The position numbers and the translations under genes were made by a program. The notes under the pieces were generated by a model. The model had not been told where the DNA came from. It searched no databases and saw nothing but the letters and a program-made list of their open reading frames with translations. Positions 1 through 9,800 of a DNA stretch of 64,000 nt are shown piece after piece (positions within the stretch are counted from its first letter, which is position 1; the number at the start of each line of letters is the position of its first letter). Source of the DNA: Coneutiohabitans sp964457925 (GTDB taxonomy: Bacteria; Zhuqueibacterota; Zhuqueibacteria; Zhuqueibacterales; Zhuqueibacteraceae); the NCBI GenBank assembly GCA_964457925.1, contig CAYWGH010000027.1, positions 1 to 64,000 of the forward strand. The letters are read 5' to 3'.

Positions 1-861
1 CTGCCGGATTCGGTGAGGTTTTTATCCTCTTCACGAATTTCAAGCATCAGCGGCGATTCGCTGATTTGGCAAATCCCGGCGATTGCTGCCGGCGCTCAAG
101 ATTCAATCACTGTCAATGTCCAACTCGCCGCCAATGTGCCGCCAACGCTGACTGAACTGATCAGCTTCGCCAATTTTACTGCCGACAATGACACGACTCT
201 CGCGAATAATTTTGATACCGACACGCTGCGCGTGATCTCGCAGCCGCCTCCGCCGATTATGCCACCGCAAATCACTGCGACACCGCCGATGGTACAAGTC
301 GGAGACAGCGTCTTTATTCGCGTGCAGGTAGAGCAGACCATTCAAAAATGGGATTTGTGGGTTTATTTTATCACTGGCGTGATTGATTCGAGTTTTGCGG
401 ATGGCTTTATTGCCGGCACACCGTTGACGCCGCGAATCTGGTATGATGTGCAACCGGCTTTCTCTGAAACCAAGCTGCTCACACAGGCGCAGCAGGAACG
501 TATCGAATTCGAGTTGCGCACGATTGATAGTTTTGGCCGCGCGGCCAGCAGTCGCGCCAGTGTAACGGTGCGCGCCGGCAATGCGCTGGTGCTTGACCGC
601 AATGTTTACGAGGCGGAGCGCCAGGGCCCGCTGGCGATCAAATTCAGGCTCAGTTCGAATCGCGTGGCGCGCCTGGATTTACTCGATCTCAACGGCCAAA
701 AGGTGACGGAGATCATCCAGGCGCCGTTCAGCGCAGGCTGGAACACGCATTTCTGGAACGGCCTGACGCAAGACGGCCGCAGGGTGGGAAGCGGGGTTTA
801 TGTCGTCACGTTGCACTCGCAAGATTTTAATGATTGGAAAAAAGTGATCGTCGTCCGATGA
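1..861 (+). CDS. Secreted protein with C-terminal FlgD-like sorting domain (5'-truncated)
   Basis: The frame is open from the first base, so the N-terminus lies outside the window; about 286 residues are visible. The first ~75 residues are a Thr/Asn-rich beta stretch like the DUF11/CARDB repeats of extracellular proteins, followed by a Pro-rich hinge (QPPPPIMPPQ) and a second Ig-like stretch. The last ~85 residues are a FlgD-like Ig fold with LDLNGQKV, WNGLTQDGR and SGVYVV, ending KKVIVVR. In FCB-group bacteria such a tail is a sorting signal for type IX-like secretion; the export route here is inferred. The stop codon overlaps the next start (ATGA), so both genes are probably cotranscribed and translationally coupled. 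Confidence 0.8.
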   Translation: MPDSVRFLSSSRISSISGDSLIWQIPAIAAGAQDSITVNVQLAANVPPTLTELISFANFTADNDTTLANNFDTDTLRVISQPPPPIMPPQITATPPMVQVGDSVFIRVQVEQTIQKWDLWVYFITGVIDSSFADGFIAGTPLTPRIWYDVQPAFSETKLLTQAQQERIEFELRTIDSFGRAASSRASVTVRAGNALVLDRNVYEAERQGPLAIKFRLSSNRVARLDLLDLNGQKVTEIIQAPFSAGWNTHFWNGLTQDGRRVGSGVYVVTLHSQDFNDWKKVIVVR

Positions 862-3845
862 AAACATTTCACCCAAAATCTTACCGGCCAACGCGCCTGC
901 GCCGCCATTTGCGCGCGCTGGCTCTCGGCATGTTGAGCGCAGCGTTGCTGTCGCCGCCGGTGGCACACGCACAAGCACAAACGCTCACCGGCTCCAATTT
1001 TCTCAAACTCGTGCCGGGCGCGCGGCAACAAGGCCTGGCTGGGATTGGCGCGGGAGTGATTGATGAATTGCATACGCTTTACGCCAATCCCGGGGCAGCG
1101 GGTTTCAGCCGGGAGTGGCAATGGGCAGCGACGTATTCGAAAACGATTGCCGAGGCTTATCACGCTTCGCTGATCTACGGCACGCATTTGCGCACGCCCT
1201 GGAGCCGGCGTTCACATCTGAGTTTCGGATTGGGTTATCAAGGCATGCCGGATTTCGACAGCTCGGATGGCGCAGTGTCGCCGGTTTCAGCGAATGACGT
1301 GCTGGCAACGGCCGGGTTTGCGCAGCCGTTTACCATAGCCGGCAAAATGTTTGCGCTCGGGGCCAATCTCAAATATTTTCGCAGCAAGCTCGCGCAGTAT
1401 GACGCTGATGCCTGGATGGCTGACGCCGGCTTACTGTATCGCTCGGGACGTTTTCGCTTGTTGAAATCGAAGGGCCGTTTCTTGAATTACGGCATCATTT
1501 CGGCGGGCGTGGGGGTGACGAATCTCGGCAACGATCTCACGTTTCAAACCTCGGGCACGCCGTTGCCGCGCACGTGGCGCGCCGGCATGGCGTTCAATGC
1601 CGGGCATCATCAAAGTCTGCAGATACAACTGGCCGCGGATTATCGCCGCGTTCATACCGAACGCGGCGGCGCGCTCAGCTTCGGCACGGAGATTTCATGG
1701 GGCCAGACGCTGTCGGTGCGCGGGGGCTATGATTTTCACGATGATTTGCTGAGCCATGTGGCGATGGGCCTGAGCCTGCGCCTGGATGGCGGCGCCTCGC
1801 CAATCGGCAACGTGCTGCCCGGCCGCAACAACACCTTGCGCCTCGATCTCGCGGCCATGGAACAAACCGATTTGTTCTCGCGGCCGTATCGCGGCAGTGT
1901 GACGCACTATCCCGTTGGGCCGGAGGGATTCGATTTGCGCAGCCCGGCGCCGGGTTCGATCATCAATGCCGATAGCGTAGCATTGCAGTGGGAAGCGACA
2001 CGAGACCCCGATTTGTATGATGACGCAAAGTATTTGCTGCTGATCGAGCGGGACAGTTTGAAGTTGGCGGAAACGCTGGCTTTGGCGCAGCGCAGCCAAG
2101 ACGATTTTTTTCAGATAATGACGAATACGCCTTTCTTGATGAAAGAGAATCTCACACGCGAACATTTTCAGCTTGGCAACCTGGAAGGCGGAGATTATTT
2201 TTGGTCGGTACTCGCTTATGATTCCGATCAACACGTGCGCGCAGCCGGCCCGCAAGGCCGCAATATCTGGCGCTTCACGATTCCCGCGCCACAGCTTGAA
2301 ATCACCTCGATTACATTCGACCATGATCAATGGATCACGCAAAACGATTATCAAGGCATTTTGCGGATAGCGTTTGCCAATGCCGGCAAAGGCGCAGCAC
2401 GCCATGTTCGCTTGGCAATTTATGACTCATTGTCCAGCGCGGTCATACCTGAAACAAATACTTCGGCGCAGGTTGGGAGAAAATTGCTGGCCGATACCAC
2501 GCTGGCCACGCTGGTCAGCGGCGCAGTTGATACCCTGGTCATTCCCTGGCACACATCCCTACCGGGATCACACATGGTCACGGGCGAGCTTTCAGACGGC
2601 AAACGGCACGCGCGGCATGACGCCGAATTTTACACAATTCCAAAAGGCACATTCGCCACAGGCGACACCGTTCTGCTGATCTCGGAGTCGCAGATTTCGT
2701 ATGAAATACCGCTTGTGCCGGAGATTTGTTTCGATCCTAACAGCAGCGAGGTTAAGCCGGCGTATTTGCATAAAGAACTGTTTGAGCCGCCGCTGGTTAC
2801 GGTGGCGCAGCGTATGCGAACGCATCGCCAGCTTAAGATTTATCTCAAAGGCTTTGCCGACCCGAACAGCGGGGAGCATGAAGTTGCTCTTGCCGATGCC
2901 CGCGCCGCCGCTGTGCGCGATTCATTGTTTGCCCTCGGTGTAAATGCCGATCAAATCGTCTTACAGCCGGGAGAAGTCTTGCCGCCGCGCCGCACGCCGG
3001 CGAATGCCGATGACGCGCGCTGGGTCCTGGAAGAACGGCGCTGCGTCAGGATGTCCACCGACAAAGCGGGCGAAGTGATTGCCTTCCAGCTTGTGCCCTA
3101 CGATGATGTTGAGCAGCAGTTGCTGCCCGTTATCTTTGCGAGCGCGATCGCCTCTGCTGTGCCGTTTCAATCCGGTTTGCTGCAAACCACGGCCGGCGGC
3201 GGGCATCAGCAACTTGAGCTTGAAATCCTGTCGCGGCAAGGATTCACTCAAGAAATTCTATGGCAGCCCGGCGAGAAAAACATTAATGAAGTGGAAAAAT
3301 TGGCGGGGGGAAATTTGACCTACACGTTGCTGATGAACGATTCGCTGGGGCGCAGGTTTTACACCCGGCCGGCCGAGGCCTATCTCGGTGTTGAATCGTC
3401 GGTGCGCGAGCAACGTGTCGCCTGGCCGTTGCGCTTCAATGCCACGGAACCGTTATATGATTTTTATTGGGACGAGTTGATCCCCTATCTTGATCAGATG
3501 TTGAATGATCCCGACGTGCGCATGCGTTTCTCCGGGCATGCCTGCGCCATTGGTTCGGAAGAGATAAACATGCGGCTCTCGCAACAGCGCGCTCAGGCAT
3601 TTCAGCAAACGTTTTTGAAACGCATTAAGGCCCATTATCCACAAACGTACAAAAAGATCGTACAGCGTCTTGAGGGCGCAGTCGGCCGTGGTGAATCACG
3701 CCCCATGGGCATGGTCTATCTCAGCGGAAATGCGATGATCTTGGGGGACAATGAATCTCCGCTGGGCCGCAAGCTGAACCGGCGCCTGGAAATTGAGTTT
3801 TATTATCCCACGAAGCAATCGAGGACGTTAACTGACAAGAGATGA
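858..3845 (+). CDS. PorV/PorQ-type outer-membrane protein with two OmpA-like domains
   Basis: The protein has 995 residues from the ATG that overlaps the upstream stop; an earlier in-frame start at 834 would lie inside the previous gene. A signal peptide (basic RLRRHLR, then a hydrophobic core, AHA cleavage) covers about residues 1-40. Residues ~45-320 resemble PorV/PorQ (UPF0164) barrels, with GARQQGLAGIGAGV and YANPGAAGF near the start. A fibronectin-like middle follows. Two OmpA-like peptidoglycan-binding modules come last: one at about 640-740 and one at about 855-985 with SGHACAIG, LSQQRAQA and NRRLEIEFYY. It probably sits in the outer membrane, anchored to the wall, and may help surface delivery of the upstream protein. 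The double OmpA tail is unusual for PorV proteins. Confidence 0.8.
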   Translation: MKTFHPKSYRPTRLRRHLRALALGMLSAALLSPPVAHAQAQTLTGSNFLKLVPGARQQGLAGIGAGVIDELHTLYANPGAAGFSREWQWAATYSKTIAEAYHASLIYGTHLRTPWSRRSHLSFGLGYQGMPDFDSSDGAVSPVSANDVLATAGFAQPFTIAGKMFALGANLKYFRSKLAQYDADAWMADAGLLYRSGRFRLLKSKGRFLNYGIISAGVGVTNLGNDLTFQTSGTPLPRTWRAGMAFNAGHHQSLQIQLAADYRRVHTERGGALSFGTEISWGQTLSVRGGYDFHDDLLSHVAMGLSLRLDGGASPIGNVLPGRNNTLRLDLAAMEQTDLFSRPYRGSVTHYPVGPEGFDLRSPAPGSIINADSVALQWEATRDPDLYDDAKYLLLIERDSLKLAETLALAQRSQDDFFQIMTNTPFLMKENLTREHFQLGNLEGGDYFWSVLAYDSDQHVRAAGPQGRNIWRFTIPAPQLEITSITFDHDQWITQNDYQGILRIAFANAGKGAARHVRLAIYDSLSSAVIPETNTSAQVGRKLLADTTLATLVSGAVDTLVIPWHTSLPGSHMVTGELSDGKRHARHDAEFYTIPKGTFATGDTVLLISESQISYEIPLVPEICFDPNSSEVKPAYLHKELFEPPLVTVAQRMRTHRQLKIYLKGFADPNSGEHEVALADARAAAVRDSLFALGVNADQIVLQPGEVLPPRRTPANADDARWVLEERRCVRMSTDKAGEVIAFQLVPYDDVEQQLLPVIFASAIASAVPFQSGLLQTTAGGGHQQLELEILSRQGFTQEILWQPGEKNINEVEKLAGGNLTYTLLMNDSLGRRFYTRPAEAYLGVESSVREQRVAWPLRFNATEPLYDFYWDELIPYLDQMLNDPDVRMRFSGHACAIGSEEINMRLSQQRAQAFQQTFLKRIKAHYPQTYKKIVQRLEGAVGRGESRPMGMVYLSGNAMILGDNESPLGRKLNRRLEIEFYYPTKQSRTLTDKR

Positions 3846-3956
3846 ATTCAAATCGGGAATGGTGTTTTCGGAGCGTGCGTTAGCAGGAGCAAAAAATGTC
3901 TTCAGAGCCTTTCGGGTGGCTTCTGAATGAGGAGCCCGGCAGTCACTGCCAACACT

Positions 3957-4328
3957 TCAGTGCAGCACCACCAACGAATCCGCATATACTCTATAGCCGA
4001 TGATCACGGCAGGATCGGTGAGGCTTACGCCCGTGAGGCAGACGCTTTTTTGCTGCTTGTGAAACATGGCAAGAGTGGCGATCGGCGTCTTGGGGTTGAC
4101 ATTGAGCTTTGCCCAGCTTACCGTGGCAAAGGAACGCCCTCCACCGGCCATTTGAACAGGCCGGCGATAATAGGCCTGCGCGCGCATGGCAGCGTCCAGC
4201 AGCATGCCACGAATTTCCTGCTCCTGCTGATTGAACGGCGTGTCCCGAAACGCCTCCACGCCGAGCACGAATGCAACGCCGACGATGATTGCTGCCAGAA
4301 TGAAGGTGAGTAGTTGAGAATTCCCCAT
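3957..4328 (-). CDS. Pilin-like small membrane protein, conserved hypothetical
   Basis: The protein has 123 residues, starting at an ATG with a GGGAGAG ribosome site about 8 bases upstream. The N-terminus MGNSQLLTFILAAIIVGVAF is an uncleaved, pilin-like hydrophobic helix. It is followed by an amphipathic stretch (EIRGMLLDAAMRAQAYYRRP) and a glycine patch (MAGGGRSF). This arrangement recurs in short hypothetical proteins of Ignavibacteria, Calditrichota and KSB1. No prepilin peptidase site is visible, so it may be a membrane-anchored pseudopilin-like protein rather than a true pilin. It converges with the OmpA-type gene and stands alone. Function unknown. Confidence 0.65.
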   Translation of the reverse strand: MGNSQLLTFILAAIIVGVAFVLGVEAFRDTPFNQQEQEIRGMLLDAAMRAQAYYRRPVQMAGGGRSFATVSWAKLNVNPKTPIATLAMFHKQQKSVCLTGVSLTDPAVIIGYRVYADSLVVLH

Positions 4329-4770
4329 TGTCGTCTCTCCCTGCTCAAGCCATCGAGGTAAATGAGAGTATGATCGAACAATGCGCGCCCGATTCTATCA
4401 ATCTGAAATAATGGCAAAAATGCCGAACTGCGGAAAACTTTATTGCCGGGGACGACTCGCACGCGTTCACCGGATTCAGACAAACGAAAATCTACAGCGC
4501 TTTTCAAACAAGCTGAAAAGCGAAGCTCTTCGAACAGTTTTAAATTTCTGCCGACAAAATCAAAAACTTGCCTTGATTTCTCAATTTTGTGGGCGAAAAC
4601 TTTCAGAATTTTATTTCCATGTTCGAAAACCTATTCGCCCAAAGCTCTGCAAAATAAGCAGCTTCACAGAACCTCGCCAACCAAGGCACAATTCCCTTCA
4701 CAAATAGAAACTCTTTCAGCAAAATATTTTTTAAAACTCTCATTCGACATTTGAGATCTTGAAGATCACT
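4329..4770. other. Intergenic stretch with a dispersed repeat
   Basis: No convincing gene lies here. Plus-strand open frames exist (from about 4381 and 4443) but run through AT-rich repeat sequence, lack ribosome sites and have no protein-like composition. The stretch carries a copy of the repeat described at 4501-4615 and otherwise nothing recognisable. It separates the divergently placed pilin-like gene from the end of the anti-sigma gene. Confidence 0.6.
4501..4615. repeat. Dispersed repeat, copy 1 (GTGGGCGAA family)
   Basis: The left end TTTTCAAACAAGCTGAAAAG, the following GAAGCTCTTCGAACAG, and the right end GTGGGCGAAAAC with TTCAGAATTTTATT recur in the same order at 33866-34001 with point differences. 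The middle is diverged between copies. The right part also resembles the hairpin arm at 51348-51369. No coding capacity is seen, so this is most likely a short intergenic palindromic element that has decayed here. Confidence 0.6.
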
Positions 4771-6018
4771 TCAAGGGTTGTTCCGGCCTTCCGTCTGCAT
4801 TTTCCAACGCAAGAGTCCAGCCAGGCGTGTGCGCTCGAACTGCACGCTTTCAACGCCCAATTGCGGCGCGAGAATGGCTTCCATTTGTTCATAAAACTGC
4901 AAGGCTTGATCGATCTGCGCGCGGCTGCTGCCGCTATCAGCAGCGGCAGAAAGGCTGCGCGCAAGGTTGCCGATCGCGAGAAAATAATAAGCGGTATCCG
5001 GGTTCGTTGCCAAAAAATCCCGCCAAATCTTCTGTCGCAACTCCGCATTCGGCACTGCTTGTGCTCGTTGTAATGCTTGTGAAAAACGTACACTTCCGCT
5101 TTCCCCCTGAGCTTTTGGAAATTGCCGCGCTTCCAGAGGCGGAGAAGGACTGACGCTGCGCTGCAAGTTCAACAACTCTTTTGAAGCTTGCGGTTCCACA
5201 TTTTGCGCCAGTTCACCGGTTTTCGCCAATGACGATTGCGCCAGTGATTCCGTCGTTAAGGCGGCCTGGCCGGCGGCGTCAGAAAGCAGCGCTGAATCAG
5301 CAAACTTTCCTTCATTCTCCATTTCTGGTTGACGGATTTGCCCGCCAGATTCCGCTGTTTTCTGTGTCTGGGCGCCCAAATGCCCTTCTCGTGCTTTGGC
5401 AGCATCGACAAATCTTTTCTCATCTGGCGTAGCAGCCGCCGGAGACATGGCAGCAAACGGCATATCCAATTCCGATCTTCGTGCTGAGTCTTTGGGTGGA
5501 ATGTGTTCCCGCTCACTTGCTGCCGAAGGCTCTGCAGCCGCAAAGGCAATAGTGTCGCTCGCCAAAACCGGAGGCTCCCGTTGTTCCGAAGTTGCCAGCG
5601 AGGAGGGATTGTTTTTCCCAAACGTCCAGAAAAAAATCAAGGCAGCAACAGCGGCCAGGGCGATGGCATATTTGCCCTTGCCGGCTGCAAATTTTTGCAG
5701 CCAAAGGACGCGCTGCTTTTTATCCGGCATTTCCAAAATTACCGGCGCCGTCGCTTTTTCCGCATCGAGGCGTGCCAGGATTCGTTTGGGCAATTGCGCA
5801 AAATAGTCCGGCGGCGGCTCCGTCAAGCGCAGATCAAGGCGCGCATGCGCGCGTTCGATGAGTTTCAATTCATGCCATGCCGCGCGGCACTTTTCGCATG
5901 ATTCCAAATGCGCGGAAAGCAGCTTATGTCGGGGCTCCGATAATTCTTCATCCAGCAACAAGTGCAGCCAATCGGAAGCCGTGGCGCAATTGATCGAGTT
6001 GGAATTTCTGTTAAGCAT
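4771..6018 (-). CDS. Membrane anti-sigma factor with zinc-finger N-terminus
   Basis: The protein has 415 residues if started at the ATG at 6018; an in-frame TTG at 6069 would add 17 residues, and neither has a good ribosome site. Residues 11-60 form a ZAS-type anti-sigma domain with H37-x3-C41-x2-C44 (HLESCEKC), expected to bind zinc and sequester the ECF factor encoded just upstream. One membrane helix spans about 115-134. The C-terminal ~280 residues are low-complexity and then helical with a TPR-like end (LATNPDTAYYFLAIGNLAR), presumably periplasmic. The order sigma then anti-sigma is the standard ECF pair. Confidence 0.85.
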   Translation of the reverse strand: MLNRNSNSINCATASDWLHLLLDEELSEPRHKLLSAHLESCEKCRAAWHELKLIERAHARLDLRLTEPPPDYFAQLPKRILARLDAEKATAPVILEMPDKKQRVLWLQKFAAGKGKYAIALAAVAALIFFWTFGKNNPSSLATSEQREPPVLASDTIAFAAAEPSAASEREHIPPKDSARRSELDMPFAAMSPAAATPDEKRFVDAAKAREGHLGAQTQKTAESGGQIRQPEMENEGKFADSALLSDAAGQAALTTESLAQSSLAKTGELAQNVEPQASKELLNLQRSVSPSPPLEARQFPKAQGESGSVRFSQALQRAQAVPNAELRQKIWRDFLATNPDTAYYFLAIGNLARSLSAAADSGSSRAQIDQALQFYEQMEAILAPQLGVESVQFERTRLAGLLRWKMQTEGRNNP

Positions 6019-6105
6019 TCGTTTATGAGAGAAAATTCTAGGGGTTTCGGCAAAAAACCTGTACTTCAAAAGCTCAGGATGAAATTTTCATCCGGTCTGC
6101 TTGCG

Positions 6106-6720
6106 TCACGATGCCCGCGTTTTGTTTTTGCGCGTTTTGGTTTCTAAAAACGGGCGCAGCAACGAGCGCAGCTTTTCACGCGCGCGCGCCAGGCGCGACA
6201 TCACGGTGCCGATTTCTATGCCGAGCTGTTTGCTCATCGCTTGATAGCTCATGCCCTCGCGCGTGCGCAGCAGCAACACGGTGCGCTGCTCCACCGGCAG
6301 CTTGTGCATCGCCCGTTCCAGAGCCAGAAAGAACTCCGACGACTCTGCCATCCGATTGGGATCCTCTTCCACAGTTGGAAAAATGTCCAACTCACTCGTT
6401 GGTTGTTGCCAGGCTTGCCGCCGTAAAAAGGTGATCGCCAGATTCACCGCAATGCGATGCAGCCAGGGATAAAACGGCCGCTCCCGGTCAAAATCGCTCA
6501 AATGCCGGAACGCACGCACAAAACACTCTTGCAGCAAATCATCCGCATCCTCGTGGCGTCGTACAATTCGCCGTAACGTTGCATAAAGCGGCCGCTGATA
6601 TTTGATCACGAGCGCCTCAAACGCACGGCGATCGCCCGCCAGCGTCGCGGCAATGGCGTCGCCATCTTCCGGCGAAAGCGCAGGATGGCTCGAGCGTCCG
6701 TTTTCCGAGGGAACAGACAT
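6106..6720 (-). CDS. ECF-type RNA polymerase sigma factor
   Basis: The protein has 204 residues. Region 2 carries EDADDLLQECFVRAFRHL and PFYPWLHRIAVNLAI, and region 4 has LPVEQRTVLLLR and a helix-turn-helix, MSYQAMSKQLGIEIGTVMSR. Together these give a complete sigma-70 family, ECF subgroup protein. It directs polymerase to stress or envelope promoters and is expected to be held by the zinc-finger anti-sigma encoded downstream, starting 87 bases after the sigma stop. The target regulon is not visible; the adjacent TPR gene lies immediately upstream on the same strand and may be cotranscribed. ATG start at 6720. Confidence 0.93.
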   Translation of the reverse strand: MSVPSENGRSSHPALSPEDGDAIAATLAGDRRAFEALVIKYQRPLYATLRRIVRRHEDADDLLQECFVRAFRHLSDFDRERPFYPWLHRIAVNLAITFLRRQAWQQPTSELDIFPTVEEDPNRMAESSEFFLALERAMHKLPVEQRTVLLLRTREGMSYQAMSKQLGIEIGTVMSRLARAREKLRSLLRPFLETKTRKNKTRAS

Positions 6721-6837
6721 ATGCGGCAGTTTAACCGTTATGAATATTACGCAGGTGAGTGGGCTTTATTCCAACACATTCCGGATTTCGATTGCGCGAG
6801 AAGCGTTACTGGTTACGGCGCGGCTCATCTGCGCCGC

Positions 6838-9800
6838 TCAATTCGCTTCCGGGCATGGTCCGAGTTCGGTGATCTTGATATTTGCAAACCGGCCAAACTC
6901 GCTTGCCGCGCCTTGCTCGCGCACAATGCGTTGAAAAAGTTGCTTGGCTTTCGCGCAATGATTGAGGCGCGTGTAGCAAATGGCGGCATCATACATCGCA
7001 ATCACATCCCACGGCAGTTTTGTGGGTTTCGAAAAAAACTTGACGCGCAGCAACTCGGCGATCGCCGGCTCAAAACGGCCGGCATTCATGTAGGATTTGC
7101 CGATGTAATACTGCACCTCCGGTTCAGCCGCGGCATCGGCGAACGGCTTGAGGCTGCGCAACAGGGAAATGGCATCGTCATACTGCTGCAAATCATTGAG
7201 CAGCAGCGCGATTTTCATGCGCAAATCAAAGGCTTTGGCATCGTCGGGGAACCGGCTGACGTAATGCCGCGCCAGCGCCAGCGCGCGATCTTTCAAACCC
7301 ATACGATCATAAACATCGATCAAGGAGCGCGTGCCGAGCTTGTAGTTGTTGTCGAAGGTTGAGTCCTTGACGACTTGTTTGAACGCCTCAATCGCATTAT
7401 CCCATTGCTGATTGGCCAAATAGAAATCACCCAGGCCGAGATAAACCGTAGGCAAAAAGGGGTGCTTCGGATAGCGCCCGGGAATCGCGGTCAAGGTCTC
7501 AAGCGCATCCTGCGTTTTGTTCTGAATCAATAGCGCCTTTCCCAAACCATATTCGCCGAGAATGCCGGCTTCCGAGCCGCGAAATTCACGGCTCAGTTTT
7601 TTAAAGGCTTCCTCTGCGACGGGGAAATTTTTCTCTTGAATGGCCAATTCGCCGGCAGCATAATAAAAATCCGCCAGGCTCTCGCGATCATCTTTAAAGC
7701 GCTCGCGAAACGCTTTGGCTTCGGCCTCGGCGCGCACGGCGTTTTTGGTTTTATACCAACACAAAACGGACTTCTTCATCGCCTCTTTATAAAAAGGCGA
7801 ATCCGGACGTTCTTGCATGAATGCAACATAAAGGCCGAGGGCCTCGCCATAATCGCCCTGGTCATAGTTGATTTCAGCAAGTTGAAAGCGCGCTTCGTCG
7901 CTTGGTTCGGTGTTGGGAAAGCGGCGAATACACTCTTCAAAATAGCCGGCCGCCAAAGATTCCGCGCCCACACGCCGGCTCAATTTCGCTGCCGCAACCA
8001 ATGCCATGGGAGCTTCCGGGGCCTCGCTGTGATTTTCGAGAAAACGCAAGTAGGTCAAAATTGCTTGGCCATAATCTCCGGCAGCCTCTTCAAGACGGGC
8101 GCGCTGCAAATCGACGCCATCCGTCCCAACGTAGTCATGCTCGCGGGGATCACCCATCAATTGCAAGGCTTCCTGCAAACGGCCGGCGGCAATCAACACA
8201 TTCAACATTTGTGCTTGAGCCGAGTCGGCATAGGCGCAGTAAAAAAAACTGTTGCGCATCGCCTGAAGCTCAGCAAGCGCCGCATCATACTCTTTAAGTT
8301 TATGTAAGCGTTTCGCCAGCAACAATTGTCCGCGCGCTTGCGCCGTGTCATGCACTTTTGAGGCGCGTAGGAGTTCCAGAGAATTTGTCGCCGCGGCGAC
8401 GGCGCCTTGTTGCAGTTGCCAATTGGCTAACTCCCACAACGCTTGATTGCGGTGGGGCGATTCTTCGGTCGCGGCAATTTTTTGCAGCGCTAATGTGATT
8501 TGCCGCGCCATGAGGGAATCGTTCGGCGCTGCCAACTGCTTGCGCGTCATCGCGGCCCACAGACGCAAATCATCCAATTCTGCATGATTCTCCGCGCGGC
8601 TCAAAACAGCGTCAACACGTCCCAGCATCTCTGCGGAACGAGGCGCATTGGTGTTGATTTCCAACCGGGCGAGCATAACCCGCGCCTCATGCTCAAAACG
8701 ATCGTTGCTTTCTTCGCGCAGCAACTCTTGCAACAAAAGACGCGCGCTATCTTGGCGCACAGTGGAGGGCCGATCATACAAGCGATCCATTTCAGACAAC
8801 TGATAATAACTTGCGCCGAGCAAAAAAATCGCTTCGCGCTGCACGCTGCCTTCGAGCAGCGCTTCCCGGCTGGCATGCGCTGCGGCAGAAAAATCACGGC
8901 GTTGATAATGCCAGCGTGCAAGCGCAAGTCCGAGGTTATCCGCTGCCGCATTTGTGCCTGCGCGCAACAACATTTCTGTAAGCTGCCGCATTGACTCCGG
9001 CGATTCGTTCGGCTGAAATTCGGTAATCAGGCGCAAACGTTTCTCTGCCGCCGGCGCTAATTCGCTGGCGCTGTAAAACTGCACAAACCGCTGCCATTGC
9101 AAGCGCGCCATTTGCTGTTCGCCGGCGCCGGTAAAACTCTCGGCCAGCGCGAATTGCGCGTCATCGACATAAACACTGCGCGGAAAATCTTCCAACAATT
9201 CAAAATACAGTTTCTGGGCGTGCGCGGGGTTCAGCAGGCCCTGACGTTGAATATTAGCCTCCAGCAAAAGCAGAGCATCACGAAACTCGCCGGCGGGATA
9301 TTCCCGGCGATATTGGCGGCAGATTGACAAAGCTGCTTCAGGGTTTTTCGCTTCAAAATAAAGCTGTGCGCTGCGCCAGAAGCACCGTTGCCGCAAATGC
9401 CGCGGTTTCGTCGCAGCCTTTTTCTCGCGCGCCATAAGTCCGGGCGGCAGGGCCAGGGCGCGGCGATAAGCTTCAATTGCGGCAATTGCCTCTCCGTTTT
9501 TTTCACGCACGGCACCGAGCGCATAAAAATATGATAATAAACTTGCGCTATCGGCGACGCTGGTATCGAACTTTTGCAAAGCTGCGGCGGCTTCCGGTAT
9601 TTTGCCGACATGAACATTCATTTCTGCCGCGCGCAATGCCATCTCATTCATCTCCGCGCGCGTCGGTGAATCCGCTTCCACGCGCGCCAGCGCGACGAGA
9701 GCAGCGTTTGCATCACCGCGCGCAAAGGCAAGCTCAGCCAGGCGCGCATTCGCCTGGCGCGACCATTCGCCTTTCGGATAACGTTGTAGCAGTTCCTGGT

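Noticed and set aside
4381..4754. Plus-strand frames of about 105 codons in the 4.4-4.7 kb gap
   Set aside because: They run through a dispersed repeat and low-complexity AT-rich DNA, with no ribosome site.
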